NCBI GenBank assembly: GCA_023381615.1
Contig: JAMCQL010000060.1
Span: forward strand, 1-64,000
Reading direction: 5' to 3'
Length of the DNA stretch: 64,000 nt
Source of the DNA: Bacteroidota bacterium
GTDB taxonomy: Bacteria > Bacteroidota > Ignavibacteria > Kryptoniales > JAKASW01
Shown here: piece by piece, positions 36,734 to 46,093 of the stretch
Layout of the letters: the number at the start of each line of letters is the position of its first letter
Numbering within the stretch: the stretch's first letter is position 1
Translations under genes and position numbers: made by a program
Notes under the pieces: model-generated
What the model saw: the letters and a program-made list of their open reading frames with translations, nothing else
Databases searched by the model: none
What the model was told of the DNA's origin: nothing

Positions 36734-37633
36734 ATGAACGATGACAAGAAAACTCCTTTTAGAAGAATCATGAAAATCTCTCTGCTAGCCTTTTCGGTAA
36801 TAGCCGCTTTGCTTTTCGTGCTCAGGTCGGTTTATGCGATTTCATTGTTCGAAGGTCTGACAAAAGAAATGCAAGCTTCCGGCTGGGTTAGCGCAGGCGG
36901 GGATTTGCTGATGCAGCCGAACGAAGAGTTGACATACGAAGCGAGTTATCTTTTTGTAAAATTCGGAACCGTGAAGTTACAGATTGTTGGCAAGACTAAC
37001 TACGATAACACTCCAGCCTATCGAGTCCGAGCTTACATAGATTCATACAGCGGCATTCCGTTTGTAAATCTTCATGCGGTTTACGAGGCTGTGGCGGACG
37101 CGAAAACTTTCTTTTGCCTGCTCTCGACGAACAGCCAGAAGGAAGGAGATAGTTGGGTCTTTACAAGTTACAGATTTGACTTTGCTAAGAAGATGATTTT
37201 CATAGAGCAGTGGAAAGAGGGAAAGCTTCTTAAGCAATTCAGTATTCCATTGGGCAAGGGTTATACTGACGGTTTGAGCTTTTTCTATTATCTCCGTGCA
37301 GCCGTGCAAAATGCAAATGGGAAGGAAACAAATCTGAGCGTTCCGATTATTGTCGCTGACAGTACTCGTTCGTCGGTTGTTCTAACCATCAATGAAGAAC
37401 GTGAGCCATGTAAAGTTACGGCGTACAATTTCCCGATTGATTCTTACCGGATGTCCGGCTACATCAACTTTAAAGGTTTCTTCGGAGTTACTGGGGATTT
37501 CGTTGGATGGATAAGCACGGATTCGGCAGCGGTTCCGTTGAAAGCTGATGTGAAAGTCATACTCGGAAGTATCGTCGTGAAATTGAAAGAGGTGAAACGA
37601 AACAACTGGATCCCGCCAAGGAGCAAGAGTTGA
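36734..37633 (+). CDS. DUF3108 domain protein
   Basis: 299 aa with an N-terminal membrane segment (ISLLAFSVIAALLFVLRSVY) that works as a signal or anchor, then a beta-rich domain (ELTYEASYLFVKFGTVKLQI, SYSGIPFVNLHAVYEAVAD, GYTDGLSFFYYLRAAVQ, KADVKVILGSIVVKL) matching DUF3108, an envelope family of unknown function. It lies just before a gamma-carbonic anhydrase and an MBL hydrolase in one run; the first two coding regions touch. Confidence 0.8.
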   Translation: MNDDKKTPFRRIMKISLLAFSVIAALLFVLRSVYAISLFEGLTKEMQASGWVSAGGDLLMQPNEELTYEASYLFVKFGTVKLQIVGKTNYDNTPAYRVRAYIDSYSGIPFVNLHAVYEAVADAKTFFCLLSTNSQKEGDSWVFTSYRFDFAKKMIFIEQWKEGKLLKQFSIPLGKGYTDGLSFFYYLRAAVQNANGKETNLSVPIIVADSTRSSVVLTINEEREPCKVTAYNFPIDSYRMSGYINFKGFFGVTGDFVGWISTDSAAVPLKADVKVILGSIVVKLKEVKRNNWIPPRSKS

Positions 37634-38148
37634 TGATTCTGAATTATCTTGGCAAGACCCCAAAGTTGGATGAAAGCGTATTTCTTGCCGAGGGAACGCA
37701 AGTTATCGGCGATGTTACCATTGGTAAAGATTCGAGCATCTGGTTCAATGTCGTCGTTCGCGGGGATGTGAATTATATAAGAATTGGGGAACGCACAAAC
37801 GTCCAGGATAACACTGTGATCCACGTTACGTACGAAAAATCTCCGACTGTTATAGCTTCCAATGTGACAATAGGACATGCTGCGATTATACACGGTTGCA
37901 CAATTGAGGATTTTTGCTTGATCGGAATGGGCGCAATACTTCTCGACGGAAGTAAAATCGGAGACCACAGTCTTGTCGCGGCAGGTTCTCTTGTTCGCGA
38001 AGGATTTGTCGTACCTCCGAAAAGTTTGGCAGCAGGTGTACCCGCAAGAGTTGTGAGGAAATTGAAAGGCGATGAAATAAAACGGTTGGAAGATTCCGCT
38101 CAGCATTATGTTGATTACGCTTTAAATTATAGAAAATCGTTCACCTGA
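37633..38148 (+). CDS. Gamma-class carbonic anhydrase family protein
   Basis: About 171 aa forming a left-handed beta-helix of hexapeptide repeats (VIGDVTIGKDSSIWFNVVVR onward). The zinc-ligand pattern of gamma-CAs is visible: His in NTVIHVTYE and the two His of IGHAAIIHGCTIED. Start taken at ATG 37633, which overlaps the preceding TGA; the track uses TTG one codon earlier. Proteins of this group (YrdA/PaaY-like) may be carbonic anhydrases or have other roles; activity cannot be read from sequence. Confidence 0.88.
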   Translation: MILNYLGKTPKLDESVFLAEGTQVIGDVTIGKDSSIWFNVVVRGDVNYIRIGERTNVQDNTVIHVTYEKSPTVIASNVTIGHAAIIHGCTIEDFCLIGMGAILLDGSKIGDHSLVAAGSLVREGFVVPPKSLAAGVPARVVRKLKGDEIKRLEDSAQHYVDYALNYRKSFT

Positions 38149-38163
38149 AATGAAGGGGCTTAA

Positions 38164-39060
38164 ATGAAAATCAAGTTCTGGGGAGTCCGAGGCTCCATTG
38201 CAACGCCCGGCGAATCCACGGTGCGTTATGGCGGCAACACATCATGCACTGAGCTGCATCTTGATGACGGCAGCTTGATAATACTCGATGCAGGAACAGG
38301 CATAAGAAACCTGGGCAACGAACTGGCGAACAGTGGTGAAAAAGTTCAAGCATGTATTTTGATCACTCATCCTCATTGGGATCACATTCAAGGTTTTCCT
38401 TTTTTCAGACCGGCATTCATGGCGGGAAACCAAATAACGATAGTCGGGCCCGAAGCGAAAGGAGTGGCGCTTGACAAATTGATCGCGGAACAAATGAACA
38501 AGATTTATTTTCCCGTGAGACTTTCGGAGCTTCAGGCTAAGATAAAGTTCATGCCTTTGAAGGAAGATACGATCGAAGTTTACGGCGCAAAAGTGCAGAC
38601 GATTTTTGTCAATCATCCCGGATTCACGCTCGGTTACAAGATAACCTGCAACAACAAGACGCTTGTTTACATCAGCGATGATGAGCCGTATAGCCGGGAA
38701 AGCGCACGCCTCTTCACCAACAGCGAGCCTGAGGTACTGAAACTCTTTGAGAATTACCCCGGCAATCCTAATCAGCGGATCGTTGACTTTGTGAAAGGCG
38801 CCGATGTACTCATACATGACTCGACGTATACGCCTGAGCAATACCAGGAGCATATTGGCTGGGGACATTCACATTATCTTTTTACTCTCCAGCTTGCCGA
38901 AGAGGCGAAAGTGAAAAACGTTTTTCTCTTCCATTACGATCCGTCTTTGGATGACGACACTATCGACGAAATTATCGGGAAATGCGAGCGTGAAATGAAA
39001 AGAAAGAAATATTCTCTCAAGTTGTGCGCCGCTAAAGAGGGATTAGAATTTCAATTCTGA
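38164..39060 (+). CDS. MBL-fold metal-dependent hydrolase
   Basis: 298 aa with a metallo-beta-lactamase fold of the phosphodiesterase-like group. It starts MKIKFWGVRGSIATPG, has GGNTSCTEL, the metal motif THPHWDHIQG (HxHxDH), a further His in NHPGFTLGY, Asp in YISDDEP, and a late GWGHSH. The N-terminal signature KFWGVRGSIPTPG is that of a subfamily often found beside signalling or cyclic-nucleotide genes. It probably hydrolyses a phosphodiester; substrate unknown. 15 bp after the carbonic-anhydrase gene. Confidence 0.85.
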   Translation: MKIKFWGVRGSIATPGESTVRYGGNTSCTELHLDDGSLIILDAGTGIRNLGNELANSGEKVQACILITHPHWDHIQGFPFFRPAFMAGNQITIVGPEAKGVALDKLIAEQMNKIYFPVRLSELQAKIKFMPLKEDTIEVYGAKVQTIFVNHPGFTLGYKITCNNKTLVYISDDEPYSRESARLFTNSEPEVLKLFENYPGNPNQRIVDFVKGADVLIHDSTYTPEQYQEHIGWGHSHYLFTLQLAEEAKVKNVFLFHYDPSLDDDTIDEIIGKCEREMKRKKYSLKLCAAKEGLEFQF

Positions 39061-39230
39061 AGCTAAGCCAAATTTTGTTTTTCTTCGTCTGATTTGTGTG
39101 TACGACCGAGTGGAGGCAATTGAGTGTCCACCTATCGGTCTCTTCAACTCACAAAATCACGGGACTTTGAAATCTTGAATTTAATTGCAAACATTGGTAT
39201 GTTTTTGCAGAACGAGGATCTTTGAAGGCG

Positions 39231-42200
39231 ATGAAAAAGACAATATTCCTGACAATTCTTTTTATCACGGGTGCGAGCTTTGCGCAGAGCGACGATTTTG
39301 GAAAAAATAAAGTGCAGTACCGCTCCTTCAATTGGTATTTTATCCAATCCAAACATTTCGACGTCTATTTTTACCCTCAGGAATATTATTTGGCGGAATT
39401 CGCGGCGGAGACCGCCGAGTCCGCTTACTCATCTATAAGCAGGCATATCCACTACGATATTACCAACCGCATTCCGATAATCGTTTACGATTCGCATAAC
39501 GACTGGCAGCAAACAAACGTGGTTTCCGAATATCTTGAAGAAGGCGTCGGCGGAGTCACCGAAATGTTCAAGAACAGAGTCGTTGTGCCGTTCGAAGGCT
39601 CGTATCAATTATTCCGACATGTTATTCATCATGAGCTTGTGCACGCCGTGTTGAACGACATGTTTTACGGCGGATCGGTGCAGTCTATGATTGCGAATAA
39701 CGTTACACTCCAGCTCCCAATGTGGTTCAACGAGGGTCTGGCGGAGTATGAATCACTGAGATGGAATACCCAGTCGGACATGTACATGTTGGATGCGACT
39801 GTGAACGAATATCTTGTTCCAATTGACAGGCTTTATGGCTATTTCGCTTATCGCGGCGGACAATCCGTATGGTGGTACATCGCGAACAAGTATGGTGATG
39901 AGAAGATCGCGGAAATCTTAAGCCGCATCAGGAGCACGCGCAGCGTGGAGCAGGGTTTTAAGAGTGCATTGGGAATAAGCATCAAAGAATTATCGAAGCG
40001 CTGGGAGCACGAACAGAAAGTGCTTTACTGGCCGGAAGTCGCAATCAGAAAACGCCCCGAAGATTTTGCCAAACGCTTGACCGACCACAAAGAGATTGGC
40101 GACTTCTATAATACAAGCCCGGCGATTTCTCCGCAGGGAGACAAGATTGCTTTTGTTTCCGACCGCGACGATTACTTCGGCATCTACCTCATGAGTGCAA
40201 CGGATGGGAAGGTCATCAAGAAGTTGATCGACGGACAGGCGACGAAGAACTTTGAGGAGCTTCATCTGCTGACACCGGGACTTAGCTGGTCTCCGGACGG
40301 AAAAAAGGTTGTGATCGCCGTGAAAAGCGGTTCGCACGATGCGATATTCCTGATAAATGTTCAGACCGACGATATGCAGAAAATTGAATTCGACAACCTC
40401 AACGGAGTGTTTTCCGTTTCATGGTCGCCGGACGGCAACAGACTTGCGTTCGTCGGCGATAAAGCCCAGCAATCCGACATCTATATTTACGATTTGAAAA
40501 ACAAAGTCCTCGCGAATCTCACCGATGACATCTTCAGCGATTCCGATCCGACATGGTCGCCTGACGGGACGAAGATATATTTTGTAAGCGACAGAGGAAA
40601 CTATCTCAGCAAAAGAGAGCTTCCCAAAAACTTCAAGATATGGAATTACAATTTCAATCAGGCGCACATTTACTCCGTTGATGTCGCGTCAGGGATGATA
40701 GAGAAGATCACAAATTCCGAAATCGGGGAAGACACGTACCCGGTCGCGGCTCCCGACGGAAAACATCTTTATTACGTTTCCGACAAGACGGGAATCGCCA
40801 ATCTTTATTACATGGATTTGACGACAGGCAAAAGCCAGCCGATGACCAACTCGATCAGCGGAATCTATCAATTCTCCATTTCGAAGGACGGATCGAAATT
40901 GGCATTCTCAAGTCTCGACAATGGCGGATTTGATATTTTTGTTCTGAGAGCGCCGAGTGACCACTTGTTGACAAACGACCATGTCCCGCTTACGGTGTTC
41001 ATGAAACAAAAGGTGAGCGAGCTTGAAGCGTCAAAGAAAGCTGAGGAAGCCAACCAAAAGGCGGAAGCTGCCCGCTCATCAACGGTCGATTCCACTCAAG
41101 TAAGAGATCTTTACGGCAAAGACATTCAAGTTGATTTGAGTAATTACGTCTTCGGGAAGAACGCAAATAGCGACAGCTTGTTCACCGTTCCTAACTTCAA
41201 CGATAATTTTAATGTAAAGGGAAATGTCGACAGCGCCGGCAACTTCCTTGCTCAAAAGTATAAAGTGAATTTCACTCCAGATATCATCTACGGTAATGCC
41301 GGCTACAATACTTTCTTTGGCGTGCAGGGAAGCACCATCATGGCGTTCAGCGACATGCTCGGTAATCATCAGATTTTCCTTCTTACAGATTTGATGGTCG
41401 ATCTCAAGAATAGCGATTATGCATTCGCATACAGTTATCTGCCTTCGCGAATCAACTACACGATTTACGGCTCGCACATCGCTCGGTTTCTTTATCTTAG
41501 TTCTCCTTACAGCGGGTACTTTGATCTCTACCGGTTCCAGACCTACGGAATTTCTCTCGGCGCCTCGTATCCTTTAGATAGATTCAATCGATTGGAAACC
41601 GGTTTCAGCTGGATGAGCCTCACGCGGGAAAATCTTGATGAGACATACGAGCCTGTGCAAAATAGGACTTTGTTTGTGCCGTCGCTTCGCTACGTGCATG
41701 ACAATTCTCTCTTCGGATATATCGCGCCAATAAACGGCTCGCGCTATTATGCCTATCTTTACGGAACTCCGAAAGTCGGCAGTCAGGGAATAAGTTTTAT
41801 AACCGGCATGGTTGACTATCGCGACTACATCAGGTTGTTCGGCACATTTTATACTTTCGCATGGCGAGTATTCGCGGGAACTTCAACCGGGTCAAATCCG
41901 CAGAAGTTTTTCATCGGAGGAGAGGACAACTGGATCAATGCGCAGTTCGACGGCGGCTTCATTCCTATCAGAAACGCGGAAGACCTCGAATTCCTGACCC
42001 CGGTTGTTCCGATGCGCGGTTACGATTACAACGCTAGATTTGGAAACAACTTTGCTTTGGTGAATATGGAATTCAGGTTCCCGATGTTTGGGTTCCTCGC
42101 CGCCGGGCCCATTCCGCTTTTCCAAACTTTCTTCGGTGCGGCGTTCGTCGATGTCGGTTCGGCGTGGGGATTCGATTGGAACAACAATTACGTGAAGTTC

Positions 42201-42380
42201 CAGGCATTTGACCACGACCTCAATGGGAACCTCGAGACGCGGGACTTACTTGTCGGCACAGGAGTCGGAACGAGATTTGTGATACTCTACTTCCTTGTGA
42301 AGCTTGATGTAGCTTGGAGTTTCAATCTCCAAAACTTCTCTCCGCCGAAATATTATTTCTCGCTCGGGTATGATTTTTAA
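39231..42380 (+). CDS. Gluzincin-like protease / TolB propeller / Omp85 barrel protein
   Basis: About 1049 aa; ATG 39231 is preferred to the track's TTG three codons earlier. In order: signal peptide (MKKTIFLTILFITGASFAQ); a peptidase-MA-like domain (about 30-270) with HHELVHAV as HExxH and Glu in MWFNEGLAEYES as third zinc ligand; a TolB/PD40 propeller (about 295-600) with repeated SWSPDGxKxxF motifs; a linker with a short helix; and a C-terminal Omp85-type barrel (about 690-1049) with MRGYDYNARFGNNFALVNME, the VRGF/Y-like signature, and a final aromatic residue (GYDF). It should be an outer-membrane protein with large periplasmic domains. A possible role in outer-membrane assembly or quality control is inference. 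Confidence 0.85.
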   Translation: MKKTIFLTILFITGASFAQSDDFGKNKVQYRSFNWYFIQSKHFDVYFYPQEYYLAEFAAETAESAYSSISRHIHYDITNRIPIIVYDSHNDWQQTNVVSEYLEEGVGGVTEMFKNRVVVPFEGSYQLFRHVIHHELVHAVLNDMFYGGSVQSMIANNVTLQLPMWFNEGLAEYESLRWNTQSDMYMLDATVNEYLVPIDRLYGYFAYRGGQSVWWYIANKYGDEKIAEILSRIRSTRSVEQGFKSALGISIKELSKRWEHEQKVLYWPEVAIRKRPEDFAKRLTDHKEIGDFYNTSPAISPQGDKIAFVSDRDDYFGIYLMSATDGKVIKKLIDGQATKNFEELHLLTPGLSWSPDGKKVVIAVKSGSHDAIFLINVQTDDMQKIEFDNLNGVFSVSWSPDGNRLAFVGDKAQQSDIYIYDLKNKVLANLTDDIFSDSDPTWSPDGTKIYFVSDRGNYLSKRELPKNFKIWNYNFNQAHIYSVDVASGMIEKITNSEIGEDTYPVAAPDGKHLYYVSDKTGIANLYYMDLTTGKSQPMTNSISGIYQFSISKDGSKLAFSSLDNGGFDIFVLRAPSDHLLTNDHVPLTVFMKQKVSELEASKKAEEANQKAEAARSSTVDSTQVRDLYGKDIQVDLSNYVFGKNANSDSLFTVPNFNDNFNVKGNVDSAGNFLAQKYKVNFTPDIIYGNAGYNTFFGVQGSTIMAFSDMLGNHQIFLLTDLMVDLKNSDYAFAYSYLPSRINYTIYGSHIARFLYLSSPYSGYFDLYRFQTYGISLGASYPLDRFNRLETGFSWMSLTRENLDETYEPVQNRTLFVPSLRYVHDNSLFGYIAPINGSRYYAYLYGTPKVGSQGISFITGMVDYRDYIRLFGTFYTFAWRVFAGTSTGSNPQKFFIGGEDNWINAQFDGGFIPIRNAEDLEFLTPVVPMRGYDYNARFGNNFALVNMEFRFPMFGFLAAGPIPLFQTFFGAAFVDVGSAWGFDWNNNYVKFQAFDHDLNGNLETRDLLVGTGVGTRFVILYFLVKLDVAWSFNLQNFSPPKYYFSLGYDF

Positions 42381-42442
42381 ATAACGTTTTTCCCAATTCT
42401 GTGAGAAGAAATGCTTCATCACAAAAACAAGGAGGATCAATC

Positions 42443-42644
42443 ATGAAGCTTATTACAATTGCCCTTTTGCTGACTGTGGCGCTTGTGGGTGCTTCGGCGT
42501 TCGCACAAGTGTCGAGCGGTAACTGTCACGGCAATTGACTTGTGCCCTGTTTTTTCGCCGGGCACATCGACTCCGGTTGTGAGCCTATCTTTCAGCTCAA
42601 TCACTCTACTTCCCAACGATTGCCAGCCTTTTCTCATACATTAG
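42443..42644 (+). pseudogene. Small secreted protein, frameshifted after the signal peptide
   Basis: A strong AAGGAGG ribosome-binding site precedes ATG 42443, and the frame gives MKLITIALLLTVALVGASAF then AQVSSGNCHGN and a stop (31 aa). If one A of GGTAACTG is removed, the frame continues as SSGTVTAIDLCPVFSPGTST and PVVSLSFSSITLLPNDCQPF, ending at TAG 42642-42644, for about 66 aa. That continuation has the look of a secreted beta-domain start. Either a recent frameshift or a sequencing error. It fills the 320-bp gap between the Omp85-barrel gene and the convergent restriction-modification gene. Confidence 0.55.
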
Positions 42645-42702
42645 TCTGGATGCTTTCAGGTCATCGTTGGTCAATCTCAAGAGTATTTCAACCAGTTCAC
42701 TG

Positions 42703-45700
42703 TCATCCACCGCTCTTTCCCTCCACAATCTTTATCTCTTCCTCCGTCAGCCCGTACAATTCGTACACGAGCGCATCAATCTTCTTGTCTGTGGCGGTGA
42801 TTTGGCGCTCGATTGGCTCACGCTCGCTGTCGAATTGCTTTGATTGCAGTTCTTTATGAAGTGAGAGCATGCGTTCGACGAGATTCACAAGGTCGTCGTG
42901 CATCTTCTTCTCTGCTGGATTGTTGAACTCGATATTCGGAATGGGAATACGATCTGTAACCACGGAGTCGAAATGCATAGTCCGAATTGCTTTGGCAAAA
43001 ATAAATCGATAGACAAACCAGTTGATTAGAGTAGACGATAAGATTCCGAGAACGAATTTATGAGAAAATGGCTCTTTGCACCAAAGTTGGTTTATTGTAT
43101 CAACAATGAGATAATTATTTCGTTCATTTTCAGGTATGATCGTCCCAATAATCTGAATGTGATCCGTTGGATTCTGAATGTGTGCAACAATATTTTGAAC
43201 AAGCAGAGAATTTTCGTGAACGAATGCATTCTCAGGCATTTCAATGACTTCACTCTTAGGCAAATAACCTTTTGGTTTTCTGTCGACTGCAAAACGGCCG
43301 AGTTGTTTTCCACCAAGGACTAAAATTCTTCCAGTTTTACCTAATGAGTTTTGGAACATTCCTCCTCGGCGGTTTACGGCAATATTCCCGAGCATTAGTT
43401 TTGTCGAAGTAATTTTTATGCCGATTTTTATTTCGGGTTCATCTAAACCGTTTATGAGAAAGCCAAATTGACTACACGCTTCCTTCCGAACAATCGCATT
43501 TAACCGGAAATCTTTTTCTTCGCGAGTTAGCGAGAGGTAGTTGCTCCGCTTTGCATCTTTTTGTGCAGCAAGTATTACTTGCTCAAGTTTTACTTCCTTC
43601 CAGACTTTTGAGACATCTACTATTGCTTCAATATCATCTAAAAGGAATTGCCGGACCCTTTCCCAATTAGAGGCATAGGTGAACGGCTTGGGAATAATGA
43701 ATCCAATCCGTCCATTCGATTTCAAAACTTTTCGTGCCTGCTTCATCATTAAGGCGGCGGTATCAGTTGTTCCCAATGCGAATTTCTTTTCAAGGTAATT
43801 TCTTTGCTCATCGAGCAATTCTGCCCCGTATGGCGGATTTCCAATTACAACATCGAATCCTTGAACCCCTTCTGCCCTGCGGACATCTCCCCATATAGGA
43901 GGAGACTGAGTGGGGGTTCTGAGAATTTCCGGAAACTCCGCCTCCCAATCAAACGGATTCACTTTATGCCGTATCTCTTCATCGAACAACTCGCCTTGTG
44001 CCATGAAGTCCGTTCCGATAAGAGAGTTACCGCATTTGATGTTGTTGGTGAGCGACGGAAGGTAAACCTCTTTAAGCGCGAGCGTCATTTGTGGGTTGAG
44101 CGTTCCGGCGTTCTCACCTTCAAGCACTTTCAGGTATAGCGACATTTGCGTTACTTCCACCGCCTGACGGTCTATGTCAACGCCGTAAATGTTGTTGACT
44201 AAAATATCCCGCTTCTTCCTCGCTGAAAGATGCAGGTTGCCGTTCGCATCTTTGTATGCATCCGGCACGTGCTGAACGGTTTGTATATCTTTCGGGTGCT
44301 GTGTGTACCACTCAATATGATAGTCGATTAGTTTTTGGAAGGCGCCGAGGAGGAACGATCCGCTGCCGCATGCGATGTCGATGATTTTTAATTTTGCGAC
44401 TTGCTTAGGCGAGAGCTTGAGCTTGTGCGAATTGCCCCTTCCCCTATCAGGGGAAGTGAGCACCTCTGGCGCCATGCCGCTTTGCGGCAGTTGGGGTAAG
44501 GTTTGCTTGTTGGCAACCTCACCTTGTCCCTTCTCCTTCGGCAAGCTCAGGACAGGCTCTAAAAGGGGAGGGGAACCCGTTTCTTTGTACAGCAGCTTTC
44601 CGAGTGTATTATCCACGATATAATTGACAATGTACTGCGGTGTGTAATAAACGCCTCCCGCTTTCCGAACCTCCGGCTTCTCCTCAATCCGTGTTGTCTT
44701 GGCGGTAAGATGAATTGTTTTGCCCAAAAACCTTTCGTAGATGCTCCCTAAGATCTCGACACCGATTTCATTGAAATGATATGGCGAGAACGGATAGTTG
44801 AGATTTTGGAGAATTTTGATCAGCACCTCGTCGCCTACTTCCAACTCTTCGCACTCGTGGGGAGAAAAGAGCAGTCCGTTATACAGTGAACGTCTTTGCT
44901 TGAAGAGATTAGTGAGCAGCGAATATAGAGAGATGCCGGGACGATCTTTCCACATTTGCAGAATGGCAAGGAGTGTGTTCTCCACTTCTATCTCGCGGTC
45001 TTCGCACACACGGAAGAATACGATGCGGTCAAGAATACGCTGGACGGATTCGTTGAGCGTGTAATCATTCAGCATTCGGCGGTTTTTCGGATGTTTGGCA
45101 ATATCGCGCGCCAGCTCTTCGCGCCACTTGGAAAGATCTTCGAGAAATGTTTTATCCAACTCAAAATCACCCGTGCGCTTTTGCAGCAGCTTGCTGGCGA
45201 GCGTGTCGAGCGAGCCGGCTTGGACAGCATCACGGGAGAACGTATCGAATAGGCGGTCGAACTCGTCAAGATAATGTTGATAGACAAGATCAAAATCCTT
45301 GATGATGCCTATTTTGGGTTTTCCATATTCGGGTTTATGTGTGCAATCGAAGACACGGAACTGTTCAAAGTCGGTGAGGATTGAAACCGGCACACGACCG
45401 GAAAAACCATACCGTTTCACCTGAAAGATTGCATCCTGGCTTTTCGATAGATCAACAAACGGCTTTTTGGCTTCGACAAAGAATTTTGTTTGTCCGTTGA
45501 TGCGGAAACGGTAATCCGGTTTCTTGATCGCTTCTTTTGCGCTCGACTTGTATGCATCCTCTGCGATATAATCCAGAATAGTCGCGTAATCTTTATATTT
45601 CGGGTCAAGCGTATCTTCAGATTCAAAAAGCTGTTGTTGTTCCAGTACCGCTTTTTCAACCGACGTTTTCACGCGTCCTTCGGGAACGACTTCCTGCAGA

Positions 45701-45876
45701 AAGAGTGGCTGCATGGCGCGGTTATGAACATCCCAACCTAATGCCTCAAAGAACGGGTCTATGAGCTGCTGACGTGCCTGCGTTTCGTTGAATGCGGGTG
45801 ATTTAAGTTGGTAGATGTTTTCATTGAAGAAAGTAATGAGCTTTTCGATTTGTGCCCTAGCATCCTGTCTCTTCAT
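42703..45876 (-). CDS. Type IIG-like restriction-modification enzyme with two in-frame repeats
   Basis: 1057-aa single-chain enzyme combining DNA cleavage and N6-adenine methylation. The N-terminal nuclease part has a PD-(D/E)xK-like site (KKPDYRFRINGQTKFFVEAKKP at about 138-160). The methyltransferase core has motif I IIDIACGSGSFLLGAFQKL and motif IV VVIGNPPYGAEL. The C-terminal ~350 residues should hold the target-recognition domain. Residues about 433-482 (VLSLPKEKGQGEVANKQTLP...) and 652-670 (TPTQSPPIWGDVRRAEGVQ) are encoded by palindromic repeats and interrupt the core beside motifs I and IV. Frame is intact, so the enzyme may still work. No separate specificity or methylase gene is nearby. 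Confidence 0.85.
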   Translation of the reverse strand: MKRQDARAQIEKLITFFNENIYQLKSPAFNETQARQQLIDPFFEALGWDVHNRAMQPLFLQEVVPEGRVKTSVEKAVLEQQQLFESEDTLDPKYKDYATILDYIAEDAYKSSAKEAIKKPDYRFRINGQTKFFVEAKKPFVDLSKSQDAIFQVKRYGFSGRVPVSILTDFEQFRVFDCTHKPEYGKPKIGIIKDFDLVYQHYLDEFDRLFDTFSRDAVQAGSLDTLASKLLQKRTGDFELDKTFLEDLSKWREELARDIAKHPKNRRMLNDYTLNESVQRILDRIVFFRVCEDREIEVENTLLAILQMWKDRPGISLYSLLTNLFKQRRSLYNGLLFSPHECEELEVGDEVLIKILQNLNYPFSPYHFNEIGVEILGSIYERFLGKTIHLTAKTTRIEEKPEVRKAGGVYYTPQYIVNYIVDNTLGKLLYKETGSPPLLEPVLSLPKEKGQGEVANKQTLPQLPQSGMAPEVLTSPDRGRGNSHKLKLSPKQVAKLKIIDIACGSGSFLLGAFQKLIDYHIEWYTQHPKDIQTVQHVPDAYKDANGNLHLSARKKRDILVNNIYGVDIDRQAVEVTQMSLYLKVLEGENAGTLNPQMTLALKEVYLPSLTNNIKCGNSLIGTDFMAQGELFDEEIRHKVNPFDWEAEFPEILRTPTQSPPIWGDVRRAEGVQGFDVVIGNPPYGAELLDEQRNYLEKKFALGTTDTAALMMKQARKVLKSNGRIGFIIPKPFTYASNWERVRQFLLDDIEAIVDVSKVWKEVKLEQVILAAQKDAKRSNYLSLTREEKDFRLNAIVRKEACSQFGFLINGLDEPEIKIGIKITSTKLMLGNIAVNRRGGMFQNSLGKTGRILVLGGKQLGRFAVDRKPKGYLPKSEVIEMPENAFVHENSLLVQNIVAHIQNPTDHIQIIGTIIPENERNNYLIVDTINQLWCKEPFSHKFVLGILSSTLINWFVYRFIFAKAIRTMHFDSVVTDRIPIPNIEFNNPAEKKMHDDLVNLVERMLSLHKELQSKQFDSEREPIERQITATDKKIDALVYELYGLTEEEIKIVEGKSGG
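43865..43920. repeat. In-frame repeat beside methyltransferase motif IV
   Basis: The plus strand reads CCCCTTCTGCCCTGCGGACA then TCTCCccatataGGAGGAGA and TGGGGG; the outer C-run and G-run and the inner TCTCC/GGAGA pair. It adds about 19 residues (TPTQSPPIWGDVRRAEGVQ) just before GFDVVIGNPPY. Pro/Trp-rich composition is unlike the surrounding enzyme. Confidence 0.65.
44429..44578. repeat. 150-bp in-frame palindromic element beside motif I
   Basis: Contains CTTCCCCTatcAGGGGAAG, GCCGCtttGCGGC and CCTTCGGCAAGCTCAGG, bounded by CCCCTTCCCC on one side and GGGGAGGGG on the other. It encodes about 50 residues between KETG and KLKLSPKQVAKLKI of the methyltransferase. The length keeps the frame open on the coding strand. 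CCTTCG(A/G)CAAGCTCAGG-type repeats are common in many bacterial genomes. Confidence 0.7.
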
Positions 45877-46006
45877 GCCGTTGGTATTGCCTCTTGGCGG
45901 ATTGTGTTCGTCCGGCGTTTCCTTTGCCGTACCATTTTATGTGAATATAGATGGGGATTGTTGAAAAGTCGAAAAGGAGGAAGGTCGGGAGAGCGCAACC
46001 TGAAGA

Positions 46007-46033
46007 GCCTGCCCCGCCTTAGCGGGGTTGCGG
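46007..46033. terminator. CCCCGC-ctta-GCGGGG hairpin after the permease gene
   Basis: A GC-rich stem, extended by AGCC/GGCT, in the 217-bp gap between the permease stop and the restriction-modification start (both minus-strand). It lies about 60-85 bases downstream of the permease gene. There is no T tract, so it may be a REP-like hairpin that limits read-through rather than a true intrinsic terminator. Confidence 0.4.
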
Positions 46034-46093
46034 CTACCGTTATCCTCAGACTGTTCAAGGAGCTTGAGGGATTGGTAACAAGTGCAAAAAGAA

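Noticed and set aside
42437-42637. 66-aa minus-strand ORF
   Set aside because: Antisense of the frameshifted small secreted gene, which has a strong ribosome-binding site and signal peptide.
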